Shown: positions 35,780-45,211, counted from the stretch's first letter. The stretch: 64,000 nt of DNA from Pseudomonas sp. Choline-02u-1 (GCF_002836515.1 NZ_PJBC01000006.1:39015-103014), one strand, 5' to 3'. Numbers and translations: made by a program. The notes: generated from the sequence alone by a model not told the origin.

Positions 35780-37870
35780 ATGAGTTATCAGGTTCTTGCA
35801 CGTAAATGGCGTCCGCGCTCGTTCCGCGAAATGGTCGGCCAGACCCATGTGCTCAAGGCTCTGATCAATGCCTTGGACAGCCAGCGGCTGCACCACGCCT
35901 ACCTGTTCACCGGGACGCGCGGGGTCGGCAAGACCACCATCGCGCGGATCATTGCCAAGTGCCTGAACTGCGAGACAGGCATCACCTCCAGCCCCTGTGG
36001 CGAATGTTCGGTGTGCCGCGAGATCGATGAGGGCCGTTTCGTCGACCTGATCGAGATCGACGCCGCCAGCCGCACCAAGGTCGAAGACACTCGCGAGTTG
36101 CTCGATAACGTGCAGTACGCGCCAAGCCGTGGGCGCTTCAAGGTCTACCTGATCGACGAAGTGCACATGCTCTCCAGTCATTCCTTCAATGCGCTGCTGA
36201 AAACCCTCGAAGAGCCGCCGCCCTACGTCAAGTTCATCCTGGCGACCACTGATCCGCAGAAACTTCCGGCAACCATTCTTTCGCGCTGCCTGCAGTTCTC
36301 CCTGAAAAACATGACGCCGGAGCGTGTGGTCGAACATTTGACCCACGTGCTTACGGCGGAAAACGTACCGTTCGAAGACGATGCACTGTGGCTGCTCGGC
36401 CGTGCTGCTGACGGCTCGATGCGTGACGCCATGAGCCTGACCGATCAGGCCATCGCTTTCGGTGAAGGCAAGGTGCTCGCTACCGACGTGCGGGCGATGC
36501 TCGGCACGCTGGATCACGGTCAGGTCTATGGCGTGCTGCATGCGCTGATCGAAGGCGACGCCAAGGCGCTGCTCGAAGCCGTGCGTCACTTGGCCGAGCA
36601 AGGCCCGGACTGGAACGGCGTGCTCTCGGAAATTCTCAACGTGCTGCACCGCGTGGCCATCGCCCAGGCGCTGCCGGAAGGCGTCGACAATGGTCATGGC
36701 GACCGTGATCGCGTATTGGCCCTGGCCCAGGCGTTGCCGGCCGAAGACGTGCAGTTCTATTACCAGATGGGCCTGATCGGTCGCCGCGACTTGCCGCTGG
36801 CGCCGGATCCGCGCGGCGGCTTCGAAATGGTCTTGCTGCGGATGCTGGCGTTCCGACCGGCGGACACGGCGGACGCGCCGAGGCAACCGCTAAAGCCAGT
36901 GGGGATCAGCCAGGCCACAGTTGATTCCGCAAACTCAGTGGCTGCCGCGCCCAAGCCTGCGCCGGTGGTCGCTGCGGCGGTTGCGCCAGCAGCGGTGGCT
37001 GAGCCGGCAGCCGTAGCGGCGTCAATGCCCGAGCCAGAACCTGTTGCGCCGGTTGTCGAAGCGCAACCGGAGCCTGAGCCGGTCGCCGTCGAAGCTGTGG
37101 TCGATCTGCCATGGAACGATCCGGTAGAAGCCGAGCCCGAGCCGGCGCCTGTACAGCAACCTGCCGTAGAACCGGTGCTGGAAACCGCTGGCGAGCAGCC
37201 CGAGCTGCCGCCAATGCCGCTGCCAACCCCGGACAGCGTCGTCCCGGATGCGCCGGAGTGGGCCGCGGCGCCGATTCCCGAGCCGTCCGTCGCCGAGGTC
37301 GATGCCGCTACGCCGGGTATGGACATGGATGACGAGCCGCCGCTGGATGAGGATTACATCGAGCCGGACATGGATTCGGCCTACAGCTACCTCGACGAAC
37401 TGGCCAGCGAACACGCCGCCGATCCCGAGCCTGAGCCCGAGCCGGAACCTGCCGCCGCGCCGGCCACTGGCCTGGCCCTGCAATGGCTGGAGCTGTTCCC
37501 GAAACTGCCGATTTCCGGCATGACCGGCAGCATCGCCGCGAACTGCACGTTGATCGCGGTAGACGGCGATCACTGGCTGATGCACCTCGATCCGGCTCAC
37601 AGCGCCCTGTTCAACGCCACGCAACAGCGTCGTCTCAACGACGTGTTGAACCAGTTTCACGGGCGCACCCTGACCCTGACCATCGAGCTGATCAAGCCCG
37701 AGCAGGAAACCCCGGCCCAGGCTGCCTCGCGGCGCCGCGCCAACCGTCAGCGCGAGGCGGAGGAGTCGATCCACGGTGATCCGTTCATCCAGCAGATGGT
37801 TCAGCAGTTCGGCGCGGTGGTGCGAAGCGATACTATTGAACCTGTCGACGCCTTGGTCACCCAAGGCTAA
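35780..37870 (+). CDS. dnaX: DNA polymerase III subunits tau/gamma
   Basis: This 696-residue clamp-loader ATPase has Walker A GTRGVGKT (45-52), a zinc module (Cys64, Cys73, Cys76, Cys79), Walker B LIDEVHM and sensor 1 LATTDPQK. After about residue 365 comes a long linker rich in Pro, Glu, Ala and Val, then a C-terminal domain (about 565-660, TGLALQWLELFPKLPISG) that contacts the polymerase alpha subunit. I did not see an E. coli-type A-AAA-AAG slippery site, so production of a short gamma form is uncertain. dnaX-ybaB-recR is a classic cluster. Confidence 0.97.
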   Translation: MSYQVLARKWRPRSFREMVGQTHVLKALINALDSQRLHHAYLFTGTRGVGKTTIARIIAKCLNCETGITSSPCGECSVCREIDEGRFVDLIEIDAASRTKVEDTRELLDNVQYAPSRGRFKVYLIDEVHMLSSHSFNALLKTLEEPPPYVKFILATTDPQKLPATILSRCLQFSLKNMTPERVVEHLTHVLTAENVPFEDDALWLLGRAADGSMRDAMSLTDQAIAFGEGKVLATDVRAMLGTLDHGQVYGVLHALIEGDAKALLEAVRHLAEQGPDWNGVLSEILNVLHRVAIAQALPEGVDNGHGDRDRVLALAQALPAEDVQFYYQMGLIGRRDLPLAPDPRGGFEMVLLRMLAFRPADTADAPRQPLKPVGISQATVDSANSVAAAPKPAPVVAAAVAPAAVAEPAAVAASMPEPEPVAPVVEAQPEPEPVAVEAVVDLPWNDPVEAEPEPAPVQQPAVEPVLETAGEQPELPPMPLPTPDSVVPDAPEWAAAPIPEPSVAEVDAATPGMDMDDEPPLDEDYIEPDMDSAYSYLDELASEHAADPEPEPEPEPAAAPATGLALQWLELFPKLPISGMTGSIAANCTLIAVDGDHWLMHLDPAHSALFNATQQRRLNDVLNQFHGRTLTLTIELIKPEQETPAQAASRRRANRQREAEESIHGDPFIQQMVQQFGAVVRSDTIEPVDALVTQG

Positions 37871-37936
37871 TAACTGAAGGTGCTCGGCCTCGATGGCCGG
37901 GCGCTGTTTTATCCAAGTACGTTTGAGGTGATTCCC

Positions 37937-38275
37937 ATGATGAAAGGTGGCATGGCCGGCCTGATGAAGCAGGCGCAGCAGATGCAGGAAAAAATGGCCA
38001 AGATGCAGGAAGAACTGGCCAACGCCGAAGTCACCGGCAAGGCCGGCGGCGACATGGTCACCGTGGTGATGACCGGTCGTCACGACGTTAAAAGCGTGAG
38101 CATCGACCCAAGCCTGGTCGAAGGCCTGAGCGAAGACGACAAAGAGATGCTCGAAGCCGTGGTCGCCGCCGCCGTCAACGACGCCGTGCGCAAGATCGAG
38201 GCCAACAGCCAGGAAAAAATGGGCAGCATGACCGCCGGCATGAACCTGCCAGCGGGTATGAAATTGCCTTTCTGA
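37937..38275 (+). CDS. ybaB: YbaB/EbfC nucleoid-associated protein
   Basis: This 112-residue DNA-binding dimer matches YbaB throughout: [27 protein letters not shown]-type strand ([15 protein letters not shown]), [16 protein letters not shown], and a Met-rich end [11 protein letters not shown]. The start MMKGGMAG follows TTTGAGGTGATTCCC. The last 8 codons, the stop and the terminator are repeated 188 bp downstream by a tandem duplication. Confidence 0.95.
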   Translation: MMKGGMAGLMKQAQQMQEKMAKMQEELANAEVTGKAGGDMVTVVMTGRHDVKSVSIDPSLVEGLSEDDKEMLEAVVAAAVNDAVRKIEANSQEKMGSMTAGMNLPAGMKLPF

Positions 38276-38304
38276 TTCGCCATTGGGCGGCAGATGAGCT
38301 ACAC

Positions 38305-38334
38305 AAAATGCCAGGCATTGCGCCTGGCATTTTT
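38305..38334 (+). terminator. Terminator of ybaB, copy 1
   Basis: AAAATGCCAGGC-ATTGC-GCCTGGCATTTTTG, 30 nt after the ybaB stop. Confidence 0.92.
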
Positions 38335-38492
38335 GTTTCTACCTGATGGTCATGGGCCTGCAGGACTGACGCCTTCGCGAGCAAGCCCGCTCCCACAGAT
38401 CATTGCGTTCCGTCTGGAGAAAAGCGCTCGAATGTGGGAGCGGGTATGAAATTGCCTTTCTGATTCGCCATTGGGCGGCAGATGAGCTACAC

Positions 38493-38522
38493 AAAATGCC
38501 AGGCATTGCGCCTGGCATTTTT
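38493..38522 (+). terminator. Terminator, duplicated copy 2
   Basis: An identical hairpin 188 bp downstream of copy 1, making a double terminator before the CurA-type gene. Confidence 0.88.
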
Positions 38523-38557
38523 GTTTCTACCTGATGGTCATGGGCGTGCAGGACTGA

Positions 38558-38650
38558 CGCCTTCGCGAGCAAGCCCGCTCCCACAGGTCATTGCGTTCCA
38601 TCTCAAGAAATGCGCTCGGATGTGGGAGCGGGCTTGCTCGCGAAGGGGCC
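38558..38650. repeat. Inverted repeat pair, GTGGGAGCGGGC family
   Basis: GCCTTCGCGAGCAAGCCCGCTCCCAC and GTGGGAGCGGGCTTGCTCGCGAAGG flank 45 bp. The equivalent pair in duplication copy 1 (from 38370) is truncated at the junction. Confidence 0.85.
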
Positions 38651-38743
38651 GACTCGATCCACATGAAGAAACATCGAACACACCACCACTGCCAAGGTCT
38701 GCTCCCTATATCACCGAATTTCCCATTCACAGGAGACGCTGAC

Positions 38744-39778
38744 ATGTCCGACCCTCTCACCCTCAATCAACGCTTCGTTCTTGCCTCGCGCCCGACCGGC
38801 GCGCCGACCCCGGAGAACTTCCGTCTCGAGCGCGAGGCGTTGCCGGATCTGCAGGAAGGGCAGGTGCTGCTGAAAACCCTCTACCTGTCGCTGGACCCGT
38901 ACATGCGCGGGCGCATGAGCGACGCACCGTCCTACGCCGCGCCAGTGCAAATCGGCGAAGTCATGACGGGCGGCGCGGTCAGCCGGGTCGAGCAGTCCCG
39001 TCATCCGAAATTCCACGCCGGCGATCTCGTGGTGGGTGCGACTGGCTGGCAAAGCCACAGCCTCAGCGACGGCCGTAACATCATGCCGATTCCCGCCGGG
39101 CTGCCGAGCCCATCGATGGCCCTCGGCGTTCTGGGCATGCCGGGCATGACCGCCTACATGGGCCTGATGGACATCGGTCAGCCGAAAGAAGGCGAAACCC
39201 TGGTAGTGGCTGCGGCGTCTGGTGCCGTCGGCTCGGTGGTCGGCCAAGTGGCGAAGATCAAAGGGTTGCGCGCCGTCGGCGTGGCCGGTGGTGCCGAGAA
39301 ATGCAAATACGTGGTCGAGGAGTTGGGTTTTGATGCCTGCATCGACCACAAGGCCGACGACTTCGCCGAGCAACTGGCCAAGGCCTGCCCCAACGGCATC
39401 GACATCTATTACGAAAATGTCGGCGGCCATGTTTTCGACGCGGTCGTGCCGTTGCTCAACCCCAAGGCGCGCATCCCGTTGTGCGGCCTGATCGCCGGCT
39501 ACAACGCTGCCGAGGCGCCGACTGGCCCGGATCGCCTGCCGATGCTGCAACGCACGCTGCTGACCAAGCGCGTGCGTATTCAGGGCTTCATCGTGTTTGA
39601 CGACTACGGTGATCGCCAGCCGGAATTCATCAGCCACATGGTCCCGTGGGTGCGCGACGGCAAGGTCAAGTTCCGCGAGGACGTGGTCGAGGGCCTGGAG
39701 CAGGCTCCCGAGGCTTTTATCGGTCTGCTGGAAGGGCGCAACTTCGGCAAACTGGTGGTCCGGGTTGCCCAGGATTGA
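38744..39778 (+). CDS. NADP-dependent MDR-family oxidoreductase (CurA type)
   Basis: This 344-residue cytoplasmic enzyme belongs to the medium-chain reductases without zinc sites, close to CurA/leukotriene B4 dehydrogenases that reduce alpha,beta-unsaturated carbonyls with NADPH. It shows YLSLDPYMRGRM, VLGMPGMTAYMGL, the Rossmann motif AASGAVGSVVGQVAKIKG, YYENVGG and RIQGFIVFDD. The start at MSDPLTL is preceded by AGGAGAC. It is probably transcribed alone. Physiological substrate unknown. Confidence 0.92.
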   Translation: MSDPLTLNQRFVLASRPTGAPTPENFRLEREALPDLQEGQVLLKTLYLSLDPYMRGRMSDAPSYAAPVQIGEVMTGGAVSRVEQSRHPKFHAGDLVVGATGWQSHSLSDGRNIMPIPAGLPSPSMALGVLGMPGMTAYMGLMDIGQPKEGETLVVAAASGAVGSVVGQVAKIKGLRAVGVAGGAEKCKYVVEELGFDACIDHKADDFAEQLAKACPNGIDIYYENVGGHVFDAVVPLLNPKARIPLCGLIAGYNAAEAPTGPDRLPMLQRTLLTKRVRIQGFIVFDDYGDRQPEFISHMVPWVRDGKVKFREDVVEGLEQAPEAFIGLLEGRNFGKLVVRVAQD

Positions 39779-39782
39779 GGAT

Positions 39783-39811
39783 TTGACGCTGGCCAGAGGC
39801 GCGGGTATAAA
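39783..39811 (+). promoter_or_regulatory. Promoter of recR
   Basis: TTGACG, a 17-bp spacer, TATAAA; the predicted start is about 25 bp before recR. It would give recR its own transcription, separate from dnaX-ybaB. Confidence 0.7.
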
Positions 39812-39844
39812 CCGCGTCTCGTTGTTTAGTCGGACTGTTTACAC

Positions 39845-40447
39845 ATGAGCTTCAGCCCTTTGATTCGCCAACTGATCGACGCGCTGCGCACCTTGCCAGG
39901 CGTGGGTCAGAAAACCGCTCAGCGCATGGCGTTGCAGTTGCTCGAACGTGATCGCAGCGGTGGTACACGTCTGGCCCAGGCCTTGAGCCAGGCCATGGAA
40001 GGCGTCGGTCATTGCCGCCAGTGCCGTACGCTGACCGAGGACGATTTGTGCCCGCAATGTGCCGACCCGCGCCGCGACGACACGCTGCTCTGCGTGGTCG
40101 AAGGACCGATGGACGTCTATGCAGTCGAACAGACCGGTTTCCGTGGCCGCTATTTCGTGCTCAAGGGGCATTTGTCGCCGCTGGATGGCTTGGGGCCGGA
40201 AGCGATCGGCATTCCACAACTGATGGCGCGGATTGAAGAGGCGGGGACTTTTACTGAAGTCATCCTCGCGACCAACCCGACGGTGGAGGGCGAGGCGACC
40301 GCGCACTACATCGCCCAGTTGTTGCAGAACAAAGGCCTGATCGCTTCGCGGATTGCCCACGGTGTACCGCTGGGCGGTGAGCTGGAGCTGGTCGACGGCG
40401 GCACGCTGGCGCATTCGTTCGCCGGGCGTAAACCGATTTCCCTTTAA
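39845..40447 (+). CDS. recR: Recombination mediator RecR
   Basis: This 200-residue ring-forming protein works with RecFO to load RecA on gapped DNA. It has the helix-hairpin-helix [16 protein letters not shown], the four-cysteine zinc finger [16 protein letters not shown], a Toprim domain ([15 protein letters not shown]), and the C-terminal Walker B-like part [16 protein letters not shown]. In many pseudomonads it follows ybaB directly; here the CurA-type gene and the duplication lie between. Confidence 0.97.
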   Translation: MSFSPLIRQLIDALRTLPGVGQKTAQRMALQLLERDRSGGTRLAQALSQAMEGVGHCRQCRTLTEDDLCPQCADPRRDDTLLCVVEGPMDVYAVEQTGFRGRYFVLKGHLSPLDGLGPEAIGIPQLMARIEEAGTFTEVILATNPTVEGEATAHYIAQLLQNKGLIASRIAHGVPLGGELELVDGGTLAHSFAGRKPISL

Positions 40448-40450
40448 AAA

Positions 40451-40530
40451 TCAAAAGATCGCAGCCTTCGCCAGCTCCTGCAGGGAACGCTTTCCAGTGC
40501 AGGAGCTGGCGAAGGCTGCGATCTTTTGAT
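40451..40530. repeat. Inverted repeat pair, GCAGGAGCTGGCGAAGG variant
   Basis: TCAAAAGATCGCAGCCTTCGCCAGCTCCTGCA and its reverse complement. It carries the C and G changes in both arms, so pairing is kept (compensated variant of the GTAGGAGCTGCCGAAGG family). It probably ends recR. Confidence 0.88.
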
Positions 40531-40597
40531 CTTCTCTATCTTGTTAACCAAGCAAGCGCTCGGTTAACTTCGGCGAACCCTTCCGTGGAGCTCGCCC

Positions 40598-41746
40598 ATG
40601 CCTGCCTTTCAGGAATACTTCGACCCCAGCCACCAATTGGTCCGCGACAGCGTCAGACGTTTCGTCGAACGCGAGATACTGCCGGACATCGATCAGTGGG
40701 AAGAAGCCGAAAGCTTCCCCCGTGAGCTGTACTTGAAGGCCGGTGCGGCGGGGATTCTCGGCATCGGCTATCCCGAGGCGCTCGGTGGCAGCCATGAAGG
40801 TGATCTGTTCGCCAAGGTCGCTGCCAGTGAGGAGCTGATGCGCTGCGGCTCTGGCGGGCTGGTAGCGGGGCTGGGTTCGCTCGATATCGGCCTGCCGCCG
40901 ATCGTTAAGTGGGCGTTACCCGATGTGCGTGAGCGGATCGTGCCACAGGTGCTCAGCGGCGAGAAAATCAGCGCCCTGGCGGTGACCGAGCCTGGCGGCG
41001 GCTCCGACGTCGCCAACCTGCAGACCGGCGCTGTGCGTGACGGCGATTTCTATCGGGTCAGCGGCAGCAAAACCTTTATCACCAGCGGCGTGCGCGCGGA
41101 TTTCTACACCGTTGCGGTGCGTACCGGTGCGCCGGGGTTTGGCGGTATCAGCCTGTTGCTGATCGAGAAGGGCACGCCAGGTTTCAGTGTCGGCCGCCAG
41201 TTGAAGAAAATGGGCTGGTGGGCCTCGGACACCGCCGAGTTGTTTTTTGACGACTGCCGCGTGCCGGTGGGCAATCTGATTGGCGCCGAGAACATGGGCT
41301 TTGCCTGCATCATGGGTAACTTCCAGAACGAAAGGCTGGCGTTGGCGCTGATGGCCAACATGACTTCGCAACTCGCATTGGAACAGAGCCTTAAATGGGC
41401 GCGCGAGCGTGAGGCCTTTGGCAAATCGATCGGCAAGTTTCAGGTGATCAAGCATCGCCTCGCCGAAATGGCCACGGCGCTGGAAGTGTCGCGGGAATTC
41501 ACTTACCGGCAAGCGGCGAAGATCGCGGCAGGACAGAGCGTGATCAAGGAAATTTCCATGGCGAAGAACTTTGCCACTGACACGTCCGACCGGATCACCA
41601 CAGAGGCCGTGCAAATTCTGGGGGGGCTTGGTTACATGCGTGAAAGTCTGGTGGAGCGGCTGTATCGGGATAACCGCATTCTGTCGATTGGCGGCGGGAC
41701 GCGGGAGGTGATGAACGAAATCATCAGCAAGCAGATGGGGCTCTGA
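40598..41746 (+). CDS. Acyl-CoA dehydrogenase
   Basis: This 382-residue FAD enzyme introduces a trans-2 double bond into acyl-CoA. Family signatures include ALAVTEPGGGSDVANLQT, KTFITSGVRADFYTV, GFACIMGNFQNERLALA, AREREAFGKSIGKFQVI, and ITTEAVQILGGLGYMRE, with a C-terminal RLYRDNRILSIGGGTREV. Glu in the last stretch region or TEAVQ is the probable catalytic base context; exact chain length or branched-chain specificity cannot be told. A homologue lies next to recR in P. aeruginosa as I recall. Monocistronic between repeats. Confidence 0.93.
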   Translation: MPAFQEYFDPSHQLVRDSVRRFVEREILPDIDQWEEAESFPRELYLKAGAAGILGIGYPEALGGSHEGDLFAKVAASEELMRCGSGGLVAGLGSLDIGLPPIVKWALPDVRERIVPQVLSGEKISALAVTEPGGGSDVANLQTGAVRDGDFYRVSGSKTFITSGVRADFYTVAVRTGAPGFGGISLLLIEKGTPGFSVGRQLKKMGWWASDTAELFFDDCRVPVGNLIGAENMGFACIMGNFQNERLALALMANMTSQLALEQSLKWAREREAFGKSIGKFQVIKHRLAEMATALEVSREFTYRQAAKIAAGQSVIKEISMAKNFATDTSDRITTEAVQILGGLGYMRESLVERLYRDNRILSIGGGTREVMNEIISKQMGL

Positions 41747-41750
41747 AAGC

Positions 41751-41830
41751 AAAAGATCGCAGCCTTCGGCAGCTCCTACAGGGAAATGCGGATCCCTGTG
41801 TAGGAGCTGCCGAAGGCTGCGATCTTTTGA
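41751..41830. repeat. Inverted repeat pair, GTAGGAGCTGCCGAAGG family
   Basis: AAAAGATCGCAGCCTTCGGCAGCTCCTACAGGG and its mirror lie between the convergent acyl-CoA dehydrogenase and apt genes, the only possible transcription end visible for both. Confidence 0.88.
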
Positions 41831-41836
41831 TCTTGA

Positions 41837-42385
41837 TTATTTGTCGGTCAACGCAAACTGCGTCAGGCAGAACGTTGGAATACCCATGTCCTCAAGACGC
41901 TGCGAACCTTGCAGCTCTGGCAAGTCGATGATCGCCGCCGCTTCATGCACCCGCGCGCCCATGCGGCGAATCAGGTTGGCCGCCGCGATCAGCGTGCCGC
42001 CAGTGGCGATCAGGTCATCGAACATCACCACCGAATCGCCTTCGCACAGGCTGTCGGCGTGCACTTCCAGAAAGGCCTCGCCGTACTCGGTCGCGTAGCC
42101 TTCAGCGAGCACGTCCGCCGGCAGTTTGCCCTGCTTGCGGAACAGCACCAGCGGCTTGTTCAACTGATAGGCCAATACCGAACCGATCAGAAAACCACGG
42201 GCATCCATCGCGCCGATGTGGGTGAAGTCGGCTTCGACGTAGCGGTGGGCGAAGCTGTCCATGACCAGGCGCAGGGCTGTCGGCGACTGGAACAACGGGG
42301 TGATGTCGCGAAAGATCACGCCCGGCTTGGGGAAGTCGATCACGGGGCGGATCAGGGATTTGATGTCGAAGGAGTCGAAGACCAT
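41837..42385 (-). CDS. apt: Adenine phosphoribosyltransferase
   Basis: This 182-residue salvage enzyme makes AMP from adenine and PRPP. It has [24 protein letters not shown], the flexible loop [12 protein letters not shown] and the PRPP-binding motif [13 protein letters not shown]. The start at MVFDSFDIK fits the family; an in-frame ATG eight codons upstream is possible. It is encoded after anr on the same strand with a 75-bp gap. Confidence 0.95.
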   Translation of the reverse strand: MVFDSFDIKSLIRPVIDFPKPGVIFRDITPLFQSPTALRLVMDSFAHRYVEADFTHIGAMDARGFLIGSVLAYQLNKPLVLFRKQGKLPADVLAEGYATEYGEAFLEVHADSLCEGDSVVMFDDLIATGGTLIAAANLIRRMGARVHEAAAIIDLPELQGSQRLEDMGIPTFCLTQFALTDK

Positions 42386-42460
42386 CGGGGTGTCCTGGCA
42401 GGGCTGCAAACGGCGCAGTATACCCGCGGCTGAAACGATTCGCTCAACCGCGGGTCGTGA

Positions 42461-43195
42461 TCAGCCTTCGATCGAACCGCCGGCCAACGCGCATAGCTGA
42501 ATCGGGTCGAGAATGTGGATCTCTTTGCCCTCGGCGGCAATCAACTCGTTCTGCTGAAAGCGCGTGAACACCCGCGACACGGTTTCCACCGCCAGGCCCA
42601 GGTAATTGCCGATTTCATTGCGCGACATGCTCAGGCGGAACTGGTTGGCCGAGAACCCGCGAGCGCGGAAACGTGCCGACAGGTTGACCAGAAAGGTCGC
42701 GATGCGCTCGTCGGCGGTTTTTTTCGACAACAGCAGCATCATTTGCTGATCGTCACGGATTTCGCGGCTCATCACGCGCATCAACTGGCGGCGCAGTTGC
42801 GGCAGTTGCAGGGCCAGTTCGTCGAGGCGCTCGAAAGGGATTTCACAGACTGAAGTAGTTTCCAGCGCCTGGGCCGACACCGGGTGTTTCTCCGTGTCCA
42901 TGCCCGACAGGCCGACCAGTTCGCTCGGCAAGTGGAAGCCGGTCAGTTGTTCTTCACCGGCATCGCTCAGGCTGAACGTCTTGAGGGCGCCGGAGCGCAC
43001 TGCATAAACGGAATCGAAGGTGTCACCCTGGCGGAACAGGAATTCGCCTTTTTTCAACGGGCGGCCGCGTTTAACGATTTCGTCCAGCGCATCCATGTCT
43101 TCCAGATTCAGAGAAAGTGGCAGGCAGAGCGGGGCCAGGCTGCAATCCTTGCAATGGGCCTGGTTGTGAGCGCGCAGTTTGACTGGCTCGGACAT
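42461..43195 (-). CDS. anr: Anaerobic regulator ANR (FNR type)
   Basis: This 244-residue oxygen-sensing activator carries a [4Fe-4S] cluster; the ligands visible are Cys15, Cys18, Cys24 and Cys117. It has a cAMP-fold sensor, a dimer helix and a helix-turn-helix with the FNR recognition pattern [20 protein letters not shown], which reads TTGAT-N4-ATCAA. Boxes of that type occur in this window before hemN and ccoN2 and in weaker form before ccoN1 and ccoG. The start at MSEPVKLR fits family length. Confidence 0.96.
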   Translation of the reverse strand: MSEPVKLRAHNQAHCKDCSLAPLCLPLSLNLEDMDALDEIVKRGRPLKKGEFLFRQGDTFDSVYAVRSGALKTFSLSDAGEEQLTGFHLPSELVGLSGMDTEKHPVSAQALETTSVCEIPFERLDELALQLPQLRRQLMRVMSREIRDDQQMMLLLSKKTADERIATFLVNLSARFRARGFSANQFRLSMSRNEIGNYLGLAVETVSRVFTRFQQNELIAAEGKEIHILDPIQLCALAGGSIEG

Positions 43196-43349
43196 TTCTT
43201 CAATCCTTGTGGGAAAACACACATAAGCCGTAAGGGTAACCCACACAAGGACATTCAGGCCAGCACGCGGCGGCGTTGTCTTACCGAGATAAAGCCGCAG
43301 CACTTACGGCCGATAACCTGTTATCAGCATTCATCCAAGGAAGGCCCCG

Positions 43350-43832
43350 ATGACCGCCATTGGCACGCTAAGCCCCGGTAGTAGTGGCGTTACTGCTTCG
43401 CCAGGGGGCACCAAAAGCGACACTGCAACGGGCCGCGATGACGAGATGTCCAACACCGCAACCCCGACCTTGGTCGAGGGCGTCAAAGTGTCGCTGTCCG
43501 GTGCGGCCATCGCCAAATCCGCTGCTGTCGGCGGCAAAAACAGTGACATCGACAACAGCGGCTTGCCAGAGAACATCCGGCATTTGCTGAAAATGATTCG
43601 AAAAATCCAAAAAGAAATCGTCGAGAAGAAAGCCCGCATGGCGGCAGTCATGTCAGACAAAACCCTTTCCATTGAAGAAAAGATCAACAAGCTCGCCGCC
43701 CTGCGTGGCGCTATTGCCGCCCTCAACAGCGGCCTGATCACCGCCAACCTGGCCTTGTCGAAAGTCATGAACCAGTCGGCGCTGACCCCGGATCAGAACC
43801 TCAAGGTCGGCTCGTTGCTGACCAAACCTTAA
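43350..43832 (+). CDS. Uncharacterised small protein between anr and hemN
   Basis: This 160-residue protein has a Ser/Thr/Gly-rich disordered N-terminus (about 1-70, including VKVSLSGAAIAKSA) and a charged helical C-terminal half (IRHLLKMIRKIQKEIVEKKARM ... SIEEKINKLAALRGAIAALN) that looks like a coiled coil. There is no signal peptide or membrane helix. The ribosome site AAGGAAGG is strong and codon use resembles neighbours, so it is very likely expressed. It is divergent from anr (154 bp), and its stop overlaps the hemN stop by 3 bp in convergent orientation. Function unknown. Confidence 0.8.
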   Translation: MTAIGTLSPGSSGVTASPGGTKSDTATGRDDEMSNTATPTLVEGVKVSLSGAAIAKSAAVGGKNSDIDNSGLPENIRHLLKMIRKIQKEIVEKKARMAAVMSDKTLSIEEKINKLAALRGAIAALNSGLITANLALSKVMNQSALTPDQNLKVGSLLTKP

Positions 43833-45211
43833 ATCACTCGCGAGAAACGCTGGCGGTTCTGCTGCTCAAGGTACGCATCGAAGACCATGCACACCGAGCG
43901 CACCAGCAATCGGCCCGCCGGCAATACCTCGATCCGCTCGCGATCAAGTTTGATCAGGCCATCATCGGCCATACCCTGCAATTGCGGCCATAGCGCGCCG
44001 AAATAGCCTTGGAAATCGACGTTGAACTGCTGTTCGATCTCGGCAAATACCAGAGTGAAATTGCAGATCAGCTGCTGAATCACCGCGCGGCGCAAGCGAT
44101 CGTCGGCGTTGCATACGAGGCCCCGACTGGTCGCCAGTTGCGCGCTGACAAGGCTGTTCTGATAGGCATTGAGGTCGCTGCTGTTCTGGCAGTACAAATC
44201 GCCAATCTGACTGATCGCCGACACGCCTAACCCAATGAGGTCGCAGTGGCCGTGGGTGGTGTAACCCTGAAAGTTGCGTTGCAGGGTGTGGTCTTCCTGA
44301 GCGATCGCCAGCTCGTCATCGGGCAGAGCGAAGTGGTCCATGCCGATGTAGCGGTAACCGGCCGCGATCAGTTGCTCGATGGTGCGCTGAAGCATTTCCA
44401 GCTTGTGCGCCGGGCTCGGCAAATCGCTGCTGTTGATCCGTCGTTGCGGCATGAAGCGTTCCGGCAAGTGCGCGTAGTTGAATACCGAAAGACGATCCGG
44501 TTGCAGGCTGATCACTTCCTCGACGGTGCGGGCGAAATTGTCCGGTGTCTGCTTCGGCAGGCCATAAATCAGATCGATGTTGATCGAGCGAAATTGCAGA
44601 GTTCGCGCCGCATCGATCACCGCGCGGGTTTCTTCCAGGCTTTGCAGGCGATTGACTGCGCGCTGCACCGCCGGGTCAAGGTCTTGCAGACCGATGCTGA
44701 CCCGATTGAAACCCAGTTCTCGCAAGAGGCCCATGGTCGACCAGTCGGCTTCGCGCGGGTCGATTTCGATGCCGTAATCGCCCGAGTCATCATTGAGTAA
44801 GTTGAAATGCTCGCGCAGGTGCGCCATCAGCTGGCGCAGTTCGTCGTGGCTGAGAAAGGTCGGTGTACCGCCACCGAAATGCAGTTGCTCGACTTTTTGC
44901 GCCGGGTCGAGGTGGCAGGCAATCATCTGGATTTCCTGCTCGAGCCGCTGCAGATACGGCTGTGCGCGACCGCGATCCTTGGTGATGACTTTGTTGCAGG
45001 CGCAGTAATAGCAAATGTTCGCGCAGAACGGCACATGCACGTACAACGACAACGACCGCTGCGCCTTGCGGCTGTCGCGCAGGGCATGGAACAGGTCAAA
45101 GGTGCCGACCTGACCGTGAAATTGCACGGCAGTCGGGTACGAGGTGTAGCGCGGCCCCGCCAGATCGTAACGGCGGATCAAATCGGTGTCCCAACGAATG
45201 GCGTCGAGCAT
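43829..45211 (-). CDS. hemN: Oxygen-independent coproporphyrinogen III dehydrogenase
   Basis: This 460-residue radical-SAM enzyme makes protoporphyrinogen IX without oxygen, supplying haem for cbb3 oxidase in low oxygen. The cluster motif CANICYYC is near residue 60, preceded by SLYVHVPF. LHFGGGTPTFL, ISIGLQDLDP-type (VSIGLQDLDPAVQ) and GYTTHGHCDLIGLGVSAIS also match. It is the first gene downstream of a perfect ANR box. Confidence 0.96.
   Translation of the reverse strand: MLDAIRWDTDLIRRYDLAGPRYTSYPTAVQFHGQVGTFDLFHALRDSRKAQRSLSLYVHVPFCANICYYCACNKVITKDRGRAQPYLQRLEQEIQMIACHLDPAQKVEQLHFGGGTPTFLSHDELRQLMAHLREHFNLLNDDSGDYGIEIDPREADWSTMGLLRELGFNRVSIGLQDLDPAVQRAVNRLQSLEETRAVIDAARTLQFRSINIDLIYGLPKQTPDNFARTVEEVISLQPDRLSVFNYAHLPERFMPQRRINSSDLPSPAHKLEMLQRTIEQLIAAGYRYIGMDHFALPDDELAIAQEDHTLQRNFQGYTTHGHCDLIGLGVSAISQIGDLYCQNSSDLNAYQNSLVSAQLATSRGLVCNADDRLRRAVIQQLICNFTLVFAEIEQQFNVDFQGYFGALWPQLQGMADDGLIKLDRERIEVLPAGRLLVRSVCMVFDAYLEQQNRQRFSRVI

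Larger units (their letters stand above)
38251..38626. repeat. 188-bp tandem duplication of the ybaB 3' end and terminator
   Basis: Copy 1 is 38251-38438 and copy 2 is 38439-38626. Both begin AGCGGGTATGAAATTGCC. By eye the first ~107 bases are identical; about seven differences lie in the repeat-bearing second part. The junction falls in AGCGGG, shared by ybaB (CCAGCGGGTATG) and by the intergenic repeat (GTGGGAGCGGG), suggesting microhomology-mediated duplication. Confidence 0.93.

Noticed and set aside
35780..37870. Programmed frameshift in dnaX
   Set aside because: No A-AAA-AAG heptamer with a downstream stem was seen, so I do not claim a gamma form.
38482..38742. Short frame in the ybaB duplication
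   Set aside because: It is made of terminator and intergenic-repeat DNA and has no ribosome site.
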